DNA of 64,000 bases, taken from positions 434,001 through 498,000 of the forward strand of contig OZ251446.1 in NCBI GenBank assembly GCA_965242495.1, written 5' to 3'. The first letter of the stretch is position 1. Every line of letters begins with the position of its first letter. A program made the position numbers and the translations under genes. The DNA is from CBDESN01 sp965242495 (lineage in GTDB: Bacteria > Pseudomonadota > Alphaproteobacteria > MPNO01). The notes below the pieces were generated by a model that saw nothing but the letters and a program-made list of their open reading frames with translations, was not told where the DNA came from and searched no databases. Shown here in pieces: positions 25,575 to 36,304 of this stretch.

Positions 25575-26726
25575 ATGCCCGAGCCGTCCAGCGCCGCCGC
25601 CGGCGACAACAGGGACGCGCGCCTCGCCGCGCTGTACGCCCGGCTCGACGAGCTCGATCTCGCGCCCTACTGGGCGGTCGAGAGCGGCCGGGAAGAGCAT
25701 GACGAGGACGCGCAGGTCCTCAAATCGCGCAAGGCGGTCCCCTATGTCTGGAAGTACGCCGACATCGAGCCTTGCCTGCACCGGGCGGCGGAGCTGGTGT
25801 CGATGGACGATTCCGAGCGCCGCTCGATCGTACTCGTCAATCCCGGGCTCGCCCCGGTGCGGGCGACGGTGACGACGCTCTATACCGCCTATCGGCTGAA
25901 CGACCCGCGCGAGGTCATGCCGCCCCACCGCCACAGCATCAACGCGGTGCGAATCGGCCTGACGGGCGAGAGCAATTTCACCGGCGTCGAGGGCGAGGAC
26001 ATCGTCTTCGGGCCGGGCGATCTGGTGCTGACGCCGGCGGATGCGTGGCACAATCACGGCAATCGGGGCGACGACTTCGCGGTCAATGTGAGCGTCCTCG
26101 ACTTGCCGCTGTCGGAGGTGCTCAACTCGGCGAGCTTCGAGCACGGCTATGCCGAGAAGCAGGACGGCGCGCTCGTCCGGCGGCGGGAGCAGACCGCGCG
26201 CTACGCCGACGATTACTCGCATCGGGTTTACGGCCGGGGCGGCTTGGTTCCGCGTTTCGTCAACCACGACCGCGGCGCCGGCAGGCACTCGCCGATGTAC
26301 GTCTATCGCTGGGAGCGCACGCGCGAACTTCTGGAGTCGTTTCGCGACCATGACGGCAGCCCTTACGACGGCGTGACGGTCGAATACGTCGATCCGCTGA
26401 CCGGGCGCGCGGCCTACCCGACGATGACCTTCTTCGGCCAGCTGCTGCGCCCCGGCGAACGCACGCTGCCGCAGAAGCAGAATGCGAGCCTCGTCTGCTT
26501 CCCGTTCCAGGGCGGCGGCCATAGCCGGGTCGGCGGAAAGCGCCTCGACTGGGAGCGGTTCGACGCCTTCGCCGTCCCCGGCGGCGAATGGTGCGAGCAC
26601 GTCAACGGCTCGCAGTCGGACGATGCGGTGTTGTTCGTCGTCAGCGACGAGCCGACGCTCCGCGCCCTCGGCTTCTACGCCCGTTTCGGCCGTTCGCCGA
26701 ACGGCGAGACGGTGCGCTTGGCGTAG
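25575..26726 (+). CDS. Gentisate 1,2-dioxygenase-like bicupin
   Basis: A 383-residue bicupin. The N-terminal cupin has PPHRHSINAVR (metal His pair near residue 115) and LTPADAWHNHGN, both typical of gentisate dioxygenases; the C-terminal cupin is visible as QKQNASLVCFPFQGGGHSRV. Gentisate dioxygenase opens the ring of 2,5-dihydroxybenzoate to maleylpyruvate using Fe(II) and O2. 1-hydroxy-2-naphthoate and salicylate dioxygenases share this fold, so substrate certainty is moderate. GGAGGGG lies 7 bases before the ATG. It converges with the glutamine-synthetase-like gene. No maleylpyruvate isomerase or hydrolase follows. Confidence 0.82.
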   Translation: MPEPSSAAAGDNRDARLAALYARLDELDLAPYWAVESGREEHDEDAQVLKSRKAVPYVWKYADIEPCLHRAAELVSMDDSERRSIVLVNPGLAPVRATVTTLYTAYRLNDPREVMPPHRHSINAVRIGLTGESNFTGVEGEDIVFGPGDLVLTPADAWHNHGNRGDDFAVNVSVLDLPLSEVLNSASFEHGYAEKQDGALVRRREQTARYADDYSHRVYGRGGLVPRFVNHDRGAGRHSPMYVYRWERTRELLESFRDHDGSPYDGVTVEYVDPLTGRAAYPTMTFFGQLLRPGERTLPQKQNASLVCFPFQGGGHSRVGGKRLDWERFDAFAVPGGEWCEHVNGSQSDDAVLFVVSDEPTLRALGFYARFGRSPNGETVRLA

Positions 26727-26738
26727 GGTCGCCGCAGC

Positions 26739-28220
26739 TCAGAACAGTTCGAAATACTCCCGCTGCTCCCAGTCCGTGACCTCGGACAGGTAGCGGGCGA
26801 CCTCGGCCTGTTTGATCGCGAGCAGGTAGTCGATGAAGGTCGCGCCGAACTTCGTCGCCAATCGCCGGTCGGCGCGGAGAGCGTCGAGCGCCTCCATCAG
26901 GCTGCCCGGCAGGGCCTCGGCGTCGCTCTCGTAGGGCGAGTCGGTGGGCGGCGGCAGGTCGAGCGCGCGCTCGATTCCGTCCAGCCCGGAGAAGATCTGC
27001 GAGGCCAGGTAGAGGTATGGGTTGGCGGCCGGCTCCCCGACGCGGTTCTCGAGCCGGGCGCCGGGGTCGCCCGCGCCGCCGATGACGCGGATCATCGCCC
27101 CCCGGTTGTCGATCGACCAGGACGCCCGGTCGGGGGCCAGCGAATAGGGCTTGAACCGCTTGTAGCCGTTGATCGTCGGCGTCGTGAACACCGACGCCGC
27201 GCGCGCATGTCGCACCAGCCCGGCGGCGAAGCGCCGGCCGATAGGCGACAGCGCCTCGCCGCCGTCGTCGCTCCCGTCGCCATCGCCCGCCGGCGTGAAG
27301 GCGTTGGCGCCCGACGCTCGCTCCCGCAGCGATTGGTGCAGGTGCCAGCCGCTGGAGAACAGGTTGGCGAGGCCGGGCCGACACATGAAGGTCGCGTGAT
27401 AGCCGCGCCGACGGCAGATCTGCTTCACGGCGCTGCGGAACAGGACCATCGTGTCGGCGGATTCGAGGCCCGCGCCCGGCTTGAAGGTGAACTCGCACTG
27501 GCTGGGGCCGAACTCGACCTCGATGGAGCGCAGCGGCAGGCCGAGCGCGGCGAGATCGCGCCGGAGAAATTCGAGCACCGGGTCGAGCTCGTCCATGCGC
27601 AGTTCGGTCAGGTACTGGAAGCCATGCGCCAGCAGGCCGACTTCGGGCGGTGCGGCCGGCTGCCCGGCATCCTCCGGGCGCAGCTTGGGATCTTCGAGCC
27701 GGAACAGGTGGAACTCGACTTCGAGCCCGGTGACGTAATCGAAACCCAACGCGCCGATCTCGTCGAGCGCGCCCCGCAGGATGCGCCGCGTATCGAACGG
27801 CACCGGCCGACCGTTGGCGAAATAGGCGTCGCACAGCATCCAGCCGGTGCCGGGCGCCCAGGGCAGGACGCGGAAGCTCCGCGCGTCCGGCACCATGACG
27901 AAATCGCCGCCGCCGGTCATCTCCGGCATGTCGAAGCCGCCGCCCGCGGTGAACACGGGGTAGACGGTGCGGTGCGACGTGTCCTTGGCCAGCAGCGTCG
28001 TCGTCATGGCGCAGCCGTTGCGCATCGCCGCATCGAGCTCGTCGGCGACGATGCTCTTGCCGCGCAGGATGCCGTGCTGATCGGCGAAGGAAAGCCGAAC
28101 CAGATCGAGCCCGCGCCGCCGCGTCTGGTCGAGCGCGTCTCGCACGGCGTCGCCGTCGGCGTCGCCGCGCAGGCCGTGGCGGGCGACGAAGTCGGCCCGG
28201 CCGGTCGTGCCCTCGCGCAC
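26739..28220 (-). CDS. Glutamine synthetase-like amide ligase
   Basis: A 493-residue member of the glutamine synthetase superfamily. The N-terminal beta-grasp starts LDLVRLSFADQHGILRGKSI; the catalytic domain has LEVEFHLFRLED, SIEVEFGPSQCEFTFKPG, SSGWHLHQSLRE, and INGYKRFKPYSLAPDRASWSID with the ATP and glutamate-binding arginines. The PSQCEF variation and length resemble gamma-glutamyl amide ligases (PuuA, GlnT or AtdA1-like) rather than housekeeping GlnA. It starts at GTG 14 bp after a Rieske oxygenase gene, which recalls aniline and alkylamine pathways where an amine is gamma-glutamylated before oxidation. That role is inference. Confidence 0.83.
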   Translation of the reverse strand: MREGTTGRADFVARHGLRGDADGDAVRDALDQTRRRGLDLVRLSFADQHGILRGKSIVADELDAAMRNGCAMTTTLLAKDTSHRTVYPVFTAGGGFDMPEMTGGGDFVMVPDARSFRVLPWAPGTGWMLCDAYFANGRPVPFDTRRILRGALDEIGALGFDYVTGLEVEFHLFRLEDPKLRPEDAGQPAAPPEVGLLAHGFQYLTELRMDELDPVLEFLRRDLAALGLPLRSIEVEFGPSQCEFTFKPGAGLESADTMVLFRSAVKQICRRRGYHATFMCRPGLANLFSSGWHLHQSLRERASGANAFTPAGDGDGSDDGGEALSPIGRRFAAGLVRHARAASVFTTPTINGYKRFKPYSLAPDRASWSIDNRGAMIRVIGGAGDPGARLENRVGEPAANPYLYLASQIFSGLDGIERALDLPPPTDSPYESDAEALPGSLMEALDALRADRRLATKFGATFIDYLLAIKQAEVARYLSEVTDWEQREYFELF

Positions 28221-28234
28221 CGCCTTGCCGCCGT

Positions 28235-29584
28235 TCAGGCCGCTTCGCCCGGGACCGGCCCGATGGGAGTCGCCCAGGGCGACCGGTCGCGGCGTTCGCG
28301 GTCGCGCGCAGCCCAGAATCCCGGCCCGTCCCCGACGCCGCCGATAGCGTCGATCGCGACCGGACCCCGCAGCCGGGACGCCGCCCCGCCGTCGGGCGGC
28401 GTCGGCGCATCCGCGGCCGCGCTCTCGATCGCCCGCAGCAGCATCCGTCGGCAGGCCGCGATCGCCTTGTCGGTGGTGGCGAGATTCTCGGCCGTCCGGT
28501 CGGCGATCGCGCCCAGCGATTCGACCGCCCATTGGTCGTGGACGTTGATGTCGGCTCCCATCCCCGTATAGGTGCGGTCGCGCTGCTCCGCCGGGTCGAA
28601 GCCGTAATCGTTGGCGCGGTTGCGGCGCGGCATGTAGTCGGGGAGGGTATAGAGTTCCAGCCTCTGCCGGCGCATGAGCGCCTTGTCGACCCGGTGCTCG
28701 AAAGCGGAGAAGATCGCGTACCACCAGCTGCGCCGGTCGTCGATCGGGACATGCCACTGCGTGATCGTCATGTCGCCGCTCATCGGGATCGCGATGGCGT
28801 TGGGGAAGACCAGGTTGGTGACCCGGACATGCGTGAACGCCTCGTCGAGTGTCCGCGAGGCGAGGATGCGGAGGCCGTGATCCGCCGGCGCGACCTCGAT
28901 CTTCGGGCGCGGATATTCGCGCAGCAGGCGGGTCAGGGGCATGGTCGCCAGTGCGGTGCGGTCGCGGAACTGCCGGCCGTAACCCTCCTCCGGGTCGTCG
29001 TCGTCGAGGAAGCGGTGCAGGAACGAGGCGTGCGCCGGGTCGATGCCGACCTCGAGCGCCTGCAACCAGTTGCAGTCGAGGAAACCCTTGAAGGCGAAGC
29101 AGTATTCCGCCGGCGCGGCGAAACAGTCGAAGCCCGGGAAAGGGGGCGGCGCGCCGGATCCCAGCCAAGCGAAGACGATCCCGTTACGCTCTCTGCACGG
29201 ATAGGCGCGGTGCGCGATCTTGGTGTGGAAGTCGCTCCCCGGCGGCTCGGCCGGCTGCTCCAGGCAGCGCCCGGCGTCGTCGAACAGCCAGCCGTGGAAC
29301 GGACAGCGGAGACCGCCATCCTCGAGCCGGCCGAAGCCCAGATCCGCGCCGCGATGCGGGCAGCGCCGGCCGATCAGCCCGTATCGCCCCCCGCCGTCCC
29401 GGAACAGAACCAGGTCCTCGTCCATCAGGCGGAGCGCCTTGAGCGGGCGTTCGCCGGCCAACTCCTCGGTCAACGCCGCCGGTTGCCAGACTTGGCGCAT
29501 CACCCCGCCGCACGGGGTCCCCGATCCGGTTCGGGTGACCAGCTCGTTCTGGTCCGCGTTCAGCATCGGCGCAGCATTCCACAT
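28235..29584 (-). CDS. Rieske non-haem iron oxygenase, alpha subunit
   Basis: A 449-residue ring-hydroxylating oxygenase component. The Rieske [2Fe-2S] ligands are in CPHRGADLGFG and CPFHGWLFD (Cys-x-His, Cys-x2-His) around residues 75-100. The catalytic domain has the mononuclear iron motif near LEVGIDPAHASFLHRF and RDRTALATMPL. The domain order and single-chain form fit the phthalate dioxygenase/vanillate demethylase group that works without a beta subunit. No reductase gene is adjacent. It is followed 14 bp on by the glutamine-synthetase-like gene, so the pair is an operon. An internal ATG at 29566 is an alternative start. Confidence 0.87.
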   Translation of the reverse strand: MWNAAPMLNADQNELVTRTGSGTPCGGVMRQVWQPAALTEELAGERPLKALRLMDEDLVLFRDGGGRYGLIGRRCPHRGADLGFGRLEDGGLRCPFHGWLFDDAGRCLEQPAEPPGSDFHTKIAHRAYPCRERNGIVFAWLGSGAPPPFPGFDCFAAPAEYCFAFKGFLDCNWLQALEVGIDPAHASFLHRFLDDDDPEEGYGRQFRDRTALATMPLTRLLREYPRPKIEVAPADHGLRILASRTLDEAFTHVRVTNLVFPNAIAIPMSGDMTITQWHVPIDDRRSWWYAIFSAFEHRVDKALMRRQRLELYTLPDYMPRRNRANDYGFDPAEQRDRTYTGMGADINVHDQWAVESLGAIADRTAENLATTDKAIAACRRMLLRAIESAAADAPTPPDGGAASRLRGPVAIDAIGGVGDGPGFWAARDRERRDRSPWATPIGPVPGEAA

Positions 29585-29619
29585 GTCCGGTCCGCTGTCA
29601 CGATTGCGCGTCCGCGGGG

Positions 29620-30897
29620 TCAGCGGGGCTTCGGTTCCGGTCCGCGGCCGCGGCCGATGGCGCCGTCGCCGAACTTCTCGCGCACGGCGTCGATTGCGCG
29701 CTCCACCGTTTTGCGCCGGACCGCCCCGGCGTCCGCGAGGTTCTCGGGGTCGGCCTCCGCGGGCGTCGCGTAACGCGATACGCCGACGCCGATCAGGCGG
29801 AACCGCACGCCGTCGGCCTCGGCGTCCAGCAGCCGCGCCGCCGCCCGGTAGATGCTGTCGGCGAGCTGGGTGGGGTCGGTCAGCGTCGCCGAGCGCGTGC
29901 GCAAGCGGCGGTCGGCCGATTTGAGTTTGAGCGTCACCGTGCGACCGGACAACGCATTCGTCTTGAGCCGTGCCGAAACCGCCTCGCATAACGGCCACAA
30001 CTCCCGCCGCAACGCCTCCCGGTCGGCGATGTCCTCGGCGAAGGTCCGTTCGGCGGACAGGCTCTTGCGTTCGCCGTCATGGCCGACCGGGCGCGGGTCG
30101 ATGCCGCGGGAGAAGCGGGCGAGCCTGCGGCCGAGCGCGCCGTAGCGTCGGGCCAGGGCCGCTTCGGACAAGACCTGGAGGTCGCCGACGCGCTCGATCC
30201 CATCGGCCTTGAGCCGGGCCCGCATGGTCGGGCCGACGCCCCAGAGGACGCCGACCGGCCGCCCGGCCAGGAACTCGACCGCCTCGGCGCGGCCGACGAC
30301 CGCATATCCCCGCGGCTTGTCGAGCGCCGAAGCGACCTTGGCCAGGAACTTGTTGTAGCTGAGTCCGACGGAGACGGTGAGCTCCAGCCGCCGCTCGATC
30401 CGCAAGGCGAGGCGGGCGAGCGAACGCGCGGCGGAGCCTGCGTGCAGGCGTTCGGTGCCGGCCAGGTCGAGGAACGCCTCGTCGATCGAGATCGGCTCGA
30501 CCAGCGGCGTGACCTCGCGCATCAGCGCGCGCACGTCGTCGGCGACGCGAGCGTATTTCGCCATGTCCGGTCGGATCACCACCGCATCGGGGCAGGCTGC
30601 GAGCGCCTTGAACATCGGCATCGCCGAACGCAGCCCGTAGCCTCGGGCGATGTAGCAGGCGGCCATGACCACGCCGCGCTTGCCGCCGCCCCCGACGATG
30701 ACCGGCTTGTCGGCGAGCGACGGGTCGGAGCGCTTCTCGACGCTGGCGTAGAAGGCGTCGCAGTCGAGATGGGCGATCGTGAGCGAGGCGAGCTCGTCGT
30801 GGCGGACGATGCGGCCGGAGCCGCAGGCGGGGCAGGCCGCGACCTCGCCTGCGGCTCCGGCCGTCTGCGCAAGGCAATCGCGGCACAGTGCGGCCAT
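29620..30897 (-). CDS. dinB: DNA polymerase IV with N-terminal zinc finger
   Basis: A 425-residue Y-family translesion polymerase. A CRDC...CPAC zinc-ribbon-like extension (residues 5-25), common in alphaproteobacterial DinB, precedes the palm. Catalytic acidic residues are in AHLDCDAFYASVEKR and SIDEAFLDLAG; the fingers segment GKRGVVMAACYIARGYG, the helix-hairpin-helix GVLWGVGPTMRARL and the little-finger KSLSAERTF follow. It copies damaged DNA with low fidelity and interacts with the beta clamp through its C-terminus. It diverges from glnS with 113 bp between starts. No LexA box was recognised there by eye. Confidence 0.94.
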   Translation of the reverse strand: MAALCRDCLAQTAGAAGEVAACPACGSGRIVRHDELASLTIAHLDCDAFYASVEKRSDPSLADKPVIVGGGGKRGVVMAACYIARGYGLRSAMPMFKALAACPDAVVIRPDMAKYARVADDVRALMREVTPLVEPISIDEAFLDLAGTERLHAGSAARSLARLALRIERRLELTVSVGLSYNKFLAKVASALDKPRGYAVVGRAEAVEFLAGRPVGVLWGVGPTMRARLKADGIERVGDLQVLSEAALARRYGALGRRLARFSRGIDPRPVGHDGERKSLSAERTFAEDIADREALRRELWPLCEAVSARLKTNALSGRTVTLKLKSADRRLRTRSATLTDPTQLADSIYRAAARLLDAEADGVRFRLIGVGVSRYATPAEADPENLADAGAVRRKTVERAIDAVREKFGDGAIGRGRGPEPKPR

Positions 30898-30961
30898 GGC
30901 GGGACGATGCGGCGCGCGCGACGCGGCGTCAACGGACGACGGCGGCGACGCGGCGGCGCAG

Positions 30962-30987
30962 CGCCCTTGGCGCGGGCGGGTTTTTTT
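30962..30987 (+). terminator. Terminator-like hairpin in the glnS leader
   Basis: CGCCC (30962-30966) and GGGCG (30974-30978) form a short stem followed by GG and seven T, 24 bases before the glnS ATG on the same strand. It could attenuate glnS or be chance in a GC-rich leader. Confidence 0.35.
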
Positions 30988-31010
30988 GGCAGACAGAGGC
31001 CGGATCCGCG

Positions 31011-32702
<1,692 letters not shown>

Positions 32703-32729
32703 TCCCGGGGCCCCGGCGGAAGACGCGGC

Positions 32730-32946
32730 TGTCCTGGTCCAGACACATGTGAGACGCGGCCCATCGCGCCAGTCGATATCCGGTCTTTCCATGGCCGGAA
32801 GCCTGCTTACGGCCATGGATGCCTTCGGAGCCTCCGGGAGCGGCGGGTCACCCGAAGGGCCGGAGCATAGCGAAGGAGCCGCGAAGCGGCTTGACGCGCC
32901 GCTCCCAGAGGCCCACCCGGTGTCTCATATGTAGTGAACCCGGACA
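32730..32946. mobile_element. MITE-like element, copy A (217 bp, with 5-bp target duplication)
   Basis: The ends are imperfect inverted repeats: TGTCCTGGTCCAGACACATG at the left, and the right end reads TGTCCGGGTTCACTACATAT on the other strand, each continuing into TGAGAC. GCGGC flanks both sides (32725-32729 and 32947-32951), a likely target-site duplication. The inside has no gene; it shares GCCAGTCGATATCCGGTC with copies at 48664-48770 and about 52123-52335, and a partial copy near 47601-47657. It fills most of the 32703-33012 gap. Confidence 0.75.
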
Positions 32947-33012
32947 GCGGCTTGTCAGTCGCGCGGGATCGAGTCACGCTGCGCGAGGATGCGCCCCAAA
33001 GGGAGACTGCCG

Positions 33013-34056
33013 ATGCCAAGGATCGCGAATTCGCTCGGCCGCTGCGCTCTCGCCGCGGCGGTCTTCCTGGTCGCCGGTTACGACGGGGCGGCGGCGCAGT
33101 CCTTCGAGGACCGGACGATCAAGATCGTCATCCCCTACGGGCCGGGCGGCACCTACGACAAGTACGGCCAGACCTTCGCCGACCATCTGGGGCGTCACCT
33201 CGCCGGCAAGCCGACCCTGATCGTCCAGCACATGCCGGGGGCCGGCGGAGCCAAGGCGATGAACTGGGCGTTCAACGCGATGCCGCGCGACGGCCTGCAT
33301 CTGCTGACGCCGCTGGACAATTCGGTGGTCAACCAGCTGATGCGGCCGAAGAAGATGCGCTACGACGCGCGCGGCTTCACATGGCTGGGCTCCAGCAACC
33401 AGACCAACATGGTGCTGGTCGTGCGCTCCGATACCGGGGTCAAGTCGTGGAAGGACATGAAGACGATCCCGACCATCGGGGCCACCAGCGGCAAGTATTC
33501 CACCGGCTATATCGTGCCGATGCTGGCCAAGGGCCTGCTCGGCCTCAACCTCCGCATGGTGACGGGCTACAAGGGCTCGTCCCGGAGCATCCTCGCCGTC
33601 GAGCAGGGCGAGGCGCATATGGCCTCGTTCAACTGGCTGGCCTGGAGCTCCAAGGTCCCGCAGTGGTTCGAGGGCGACGAGCCCTTCGCGCGCGCGATCA
33701 TCCAGGTCGGCATCTTCCGGGATCCCGACTTGCCGCCCGAGGTCCCGATGCTGTCCGATCTGGTCGACGACCCGCTGGACAAGGCGGCGGTGAAGTTCAT
33801 CGCGGTCGCGGGCCTGCTGGGCCGCGGGCTGGTCGCTCCGCCGGAAGCGCCCGAAGCGTCGATCGCCGCGCTCCGCGCCGCCTACGGCAAGATGAACGCC
33901 GACCCCGCCTTCGCCGCCGATCTCGAGAAGCGCCGCTTGCGCCTGATCCCGTCGGACGGAGCCAAGATCCAGCAGATCGTCGACCAGGCGGTCGCGGAGG
34001 CGTCGCCCAAGGTGGTGGCGCACGCCCGCAAGCTGATCTTCGGCGACGAGAAATAG
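33013..34056 (+). CDS. Tripartite tricarboxylate transporter-type (Bug/TctC) binding protein
   Basis: A 347-residue periplasmic receptor. The signal peptide covers about residues 1-28 (hydrophobic CALAAAVFLVAGYDGAAA, then AQS). The mature part begins IKIVIPYGPGGTYDKYGQ, the IVPxxPGG carboxylate-binding hallmark of the Bug family in variant form, followed by VQHMPGAGGAKAMNW. These proteins capture di- or tricarboxylates and aromatic acids for TctAB permeases. No tctA or tctB genes lie nearby, so it is an orphan receptor, which is common for this family. GGGAGA lies six bases before the ATG. It follows the MITE, and a VOC gene follows. Confidence 0.86.
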   Translation: MPRIANSLGRCALAAAVFLVAGYDGAAAQSFEDRTIKIVIPYGPGGTYDKYGQTFADHLGRHLAGKPTLIVQHMPGAGGAKAMNWAFNAMPRDGLHLLTPLDNSVVNQLMRPKKMRYDARGFTWLGSSNQTNMVLVVRSDTGVKSWKDMKTIPTIGATSGKYSTGYIVPMLAKGLLGLNLRMVTGYKGSSRSILAVEQGEAHMASFNWLAWSSKVPQWFEGDEPFARAIIQVGIFRDPDLPPEVPMLSDLVDDPLDKAAVKFIAVAGLLGRGLVAPPEAPEASIAALRAAYGKMNADPAFAADLEKRRLRLIPSDGAKIQQIVDQAVAEASPKVVAHARKLIFGDEK

Positions 34057-34120
34057 CCGACCGGGCGGGCGGCGAACTGCCCGTCGCCCGCCCGGCGCCT
34101 GCGGCGCGGGGAGGAGCGCG

Positions 34121-34567
34121 GTGATCGACGTCGAGCGGGTGGACCATATCGGGGTACGGGTCGCCGATCTCGACCGCGCGCTGGCGTTCTACGAGATACT
34201 CGGCTTCCGCTTCGAATACGCGGCGGAGAACGACGCCGTCGCGGTGGTCCGCAACGGGCGCGACGTGGAGCTCAACCTCGTCCACAACGCCAACAACCGG
34301 AATGGCGGCCGCAACGTGCTGATGGACGTGGAGGACAAGTATCCCGGTTACACCCATGTGGCGCTTCGGGTCGGGTCGATCGCGCGGACCATCGAGGCCC
34401 TCGGCCGCAACGGCGTCCGCATCACCCAGGGTCCGGTTTCGTTCGGCCGGGACGGACACGTCTCGGTCTTCGTGCGCGATCCGGACGGGAACGTCATCGA
34501 GCTGCGCGGACGCGCCGAGGATCCGTCCTCGATCGCGGGCCTCACCGATTACGAAAACCGGAACTGA
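34121..34567 (+). CDS. VOC superfamily (glyoxalase/dioxygenase fold) protein
   Basis: A 148-residue protein with two beta-alpha-beta-beta-beta units of the vicinal oxygen chelate fold. The first begins VDHIGVRVADLDRALAFYEILGF with the metal histidine. The second contains YTHVALRVGSIARTIEALGRN and closes with SVFVRDPDGNVIELRG, whose glutamate is the usual last ligand. Members include glyoxalase I, extradiol dioxygenases, epimerases and resistance proteins; this sequence alone does not choose between them. It starts at GTG after GGGGAGGAG and lies 64 bp after the binding-protein gene. It converges with the GMC oxidoreductase. Confidence 0.82.
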   Translation: MIDVERVDHIGVRVADLDRALAFYEILGFRFEYAAENDAVAVVRNGRDVELNLVHNANNRNGGRNVLMDVEDKYPGYTHVALRVGSIARTIEALGRNGVRITQGPVSFGRDGHVSVFVRDPDGNVIELRGRAEDPSSIAGLTDYENRN

Positions 34568-34581
34568 CGCGGCGCGCCCCG

Positions 34582-36300
34582 TCAGCCGCCGGCGAGAATC
34601 GTCGCCGCCACCTTCTCCGCGATCATGATCGTCGGGAGCGCCGTGTTGGCGCAGGGGACGGCGGGCATGATCGAGGCGTCGCAGACGCGGAGCCCCGCCA
34701 CGCCGTAGACGCGGGCCGACGGGTCGGTGACCGCGCCGGGGTCGTCCGCCGCGCCCATGCGGCAGGAGCAGGACGGGTGGTAATGGCCGAGGACGGTATC
34801 GCGAATCCACGACCGCATCGTCGAGTCGTCCCGGGCGAGGTCCTCGATCGTGGGCCCGTCGGCGATCAGCTTCCGGATCATCCAGCGGCGGAGCGGGCCC
34901 GAAGCGTCCATCAGCTGGCCGCCGAGCCAAGTCTGAGCGCGGTTGTAGCCGTTATGGACCGCGGCGCGGCGGGCGCGGTCGCTGTAGCTGATCGGAAAGA
35001 CGTCGTGGGCGGCGTCGCGAAGCGCCTCCCGCGCCTGCAGGCGGATCATCAGCCGCGCGCCGATGGCCAGCCGCTCCAGGTCGCGCGGGTCCGAGCACAT
35101 GTTGAAATCGACCTCGGGCGCCGCCGTCGGATCGGCCCGGTCGAGCCGCACTTCGCCGGTCGAATAGGACTTGTTGACCCACAGCATCAGGAGACCGATC
35201 CGGCGGCCGACCGCGTGCCAGAAGGATTTATTCATAGGAATCAAATACATGTCTCCGGTGGGGCAACCCTCGAGTCGGGACGACCAGCGGAGGCCGGCAT
35301 ACATGATCGGCAGGCGCAGGTCGGAGCCGAGCCTTGCGCCGCGCTTCATGTAGAAGCCGAAATTGACGCCGGGATGCTCCATCAGATGCTTGCCGACGCC
35401 CGGCCGGTCGGCCACGGGGGCGATGCCGCGCTCCGCCAGCTCCGCCGCCGGACCGATGCCCGAGCGCAGCAGCAAGGCGGGCGAGTGCAGCGCGCCGCAG
35501 GCGAGGATGATCTCGCCCGCATCCAGGTCGAGCCGGCGGCCGCGGCGGCGCGTCCGGACGCCGGTCGCGCGTCCGCCGGAGAACAGCAGACGTTCGGCCT
35601 GGGTTTCGCACGATATCTCCAGGTTGGCCCGCGCCCGCGCCGCGGCGGTGAGATACGCCGTCGCCGTCGAGACGCGCCGTCCTTCGACGCTCGACGTGGC
35701 CACCGGAAACCAGCCGTCGGAGAAGACCCCGTTCTTGTCGCCCAAGTCGCGCCAGCCTTCCTCGCGCGCCGCATCGACGAAGCCGCGGGTGAAACCGGGC
35801 CAGCATTCGGCCGGCGCGCGCCGGACCACCATCGGGCCGTCCGCGCCGTGGAGCGGGCCGTCGAAGTCGACGTCGGTCTCGAGCTTGCGGAAATAGGGCA
35901 GCACGTCGTCCCAACCCCATCCGGCGGCGCCGCGCTCCGCCCAGCCGTCGTAATCGCTCGGCAGGCCGCGGATGGCGATCATGCCGTTGACCGCCGATCC
36001 GCCGCCGATGACGCGGCCCTGGGCGAAGCGCACCCGGGGCCGGCGGTCGGGCGCATTGCCGGGGCGCGGCGAAAAGGCGACCAGCTGGCCGGGCCAGGTG
36101 AAGCGCGGGCTGCCGTGGGCCACGCCGGCGAACAGGTTGCGCAGTTCGGGCGGCTCGCTCCCCGGCGCGAAGTCCTCGCCCGCCTCGATCAGGAGGACGC
36201 GGTTGGACCGCCGTTCGCTCAGCCGGGCGGCGAGGACGCAGCCGGCGGCCCCGGCGCCGACCACCACGTAGTCGAACCGGTCGCCGGCGGCGGGAGTCAA
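34582..36300 (-). CDS. GMC-family FAD oxidoreductase (choline dehydrogenase-like)
   Basis: A 572-residue flavoprotein. The FAD dinucleotide motif VVVGAGAAGCVLAARLSE is near residue 12; the GMC signatures GRVIGGGSAVNGMIAIRG and GALHSPALLLRSGIG are present, and the active-site histidine region is GHYHPSCSCRMG. Such enzymes oxidise primary alcohols to aldehydes. The start is a TTG at 36300 with GGGGAG about eight bases upstream and lies 4 bp after the stop of the UbiD-like gene, so the two are one operon. Choline is only one possible substrate; the UbiD partner suggests an aromatic or alicyclic alcohol. Confidence 0.88.
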   Translation of the reverse strand: MTPAAGDRFDYVVVGAGAAGCVLAARLSERRSNRVLLIEAGEDFAPGSEPPELRNLFAGVAHGSPRFTWPGQLVAFSPRPGNAPDRRPRVRFAQGRVIGGGSAVNGMIAIRGLPSDYDGWAERGAAGWGWDDVLPYFRKLETDVDFDGPLHGADGPMVVRRAPAECWPGFTRGFVDAAREEGWRDLGDKNGVFSDGWFPVATSSVEGRRVSTATAYLTAAARARANLEISCETQAERLLFSGGRATGVRTRRRGRRLDLDAGEIILACGALHSPALLLRSGIGPAAELAERGIAPVADRPGVGKHLMEHPGVNFGFYMKRGARLGSDLRLPIMYAGLRWSSRLEGCPTGDMYLIPMNKSFWHAVGRRIGLLMLWVNKSYSTGEVRLDRADPTAAPEVDFNMCSDPRDLERLAIGARLMIRLQAREALRDAAHDVFPISYSDRARRAAVHNGYNRAQTWLGGQLMDASGPLRRWMIRKLIADGPTIEDLARDDSTMRSWIRDTVLGHYHPSCSCRMGAADDPGAVTDPSARVYGVAGLRVCDASIMPAVPCANTALPTIMIAEKVAATILAGG

Positions 36301-36304
36301 CGAT

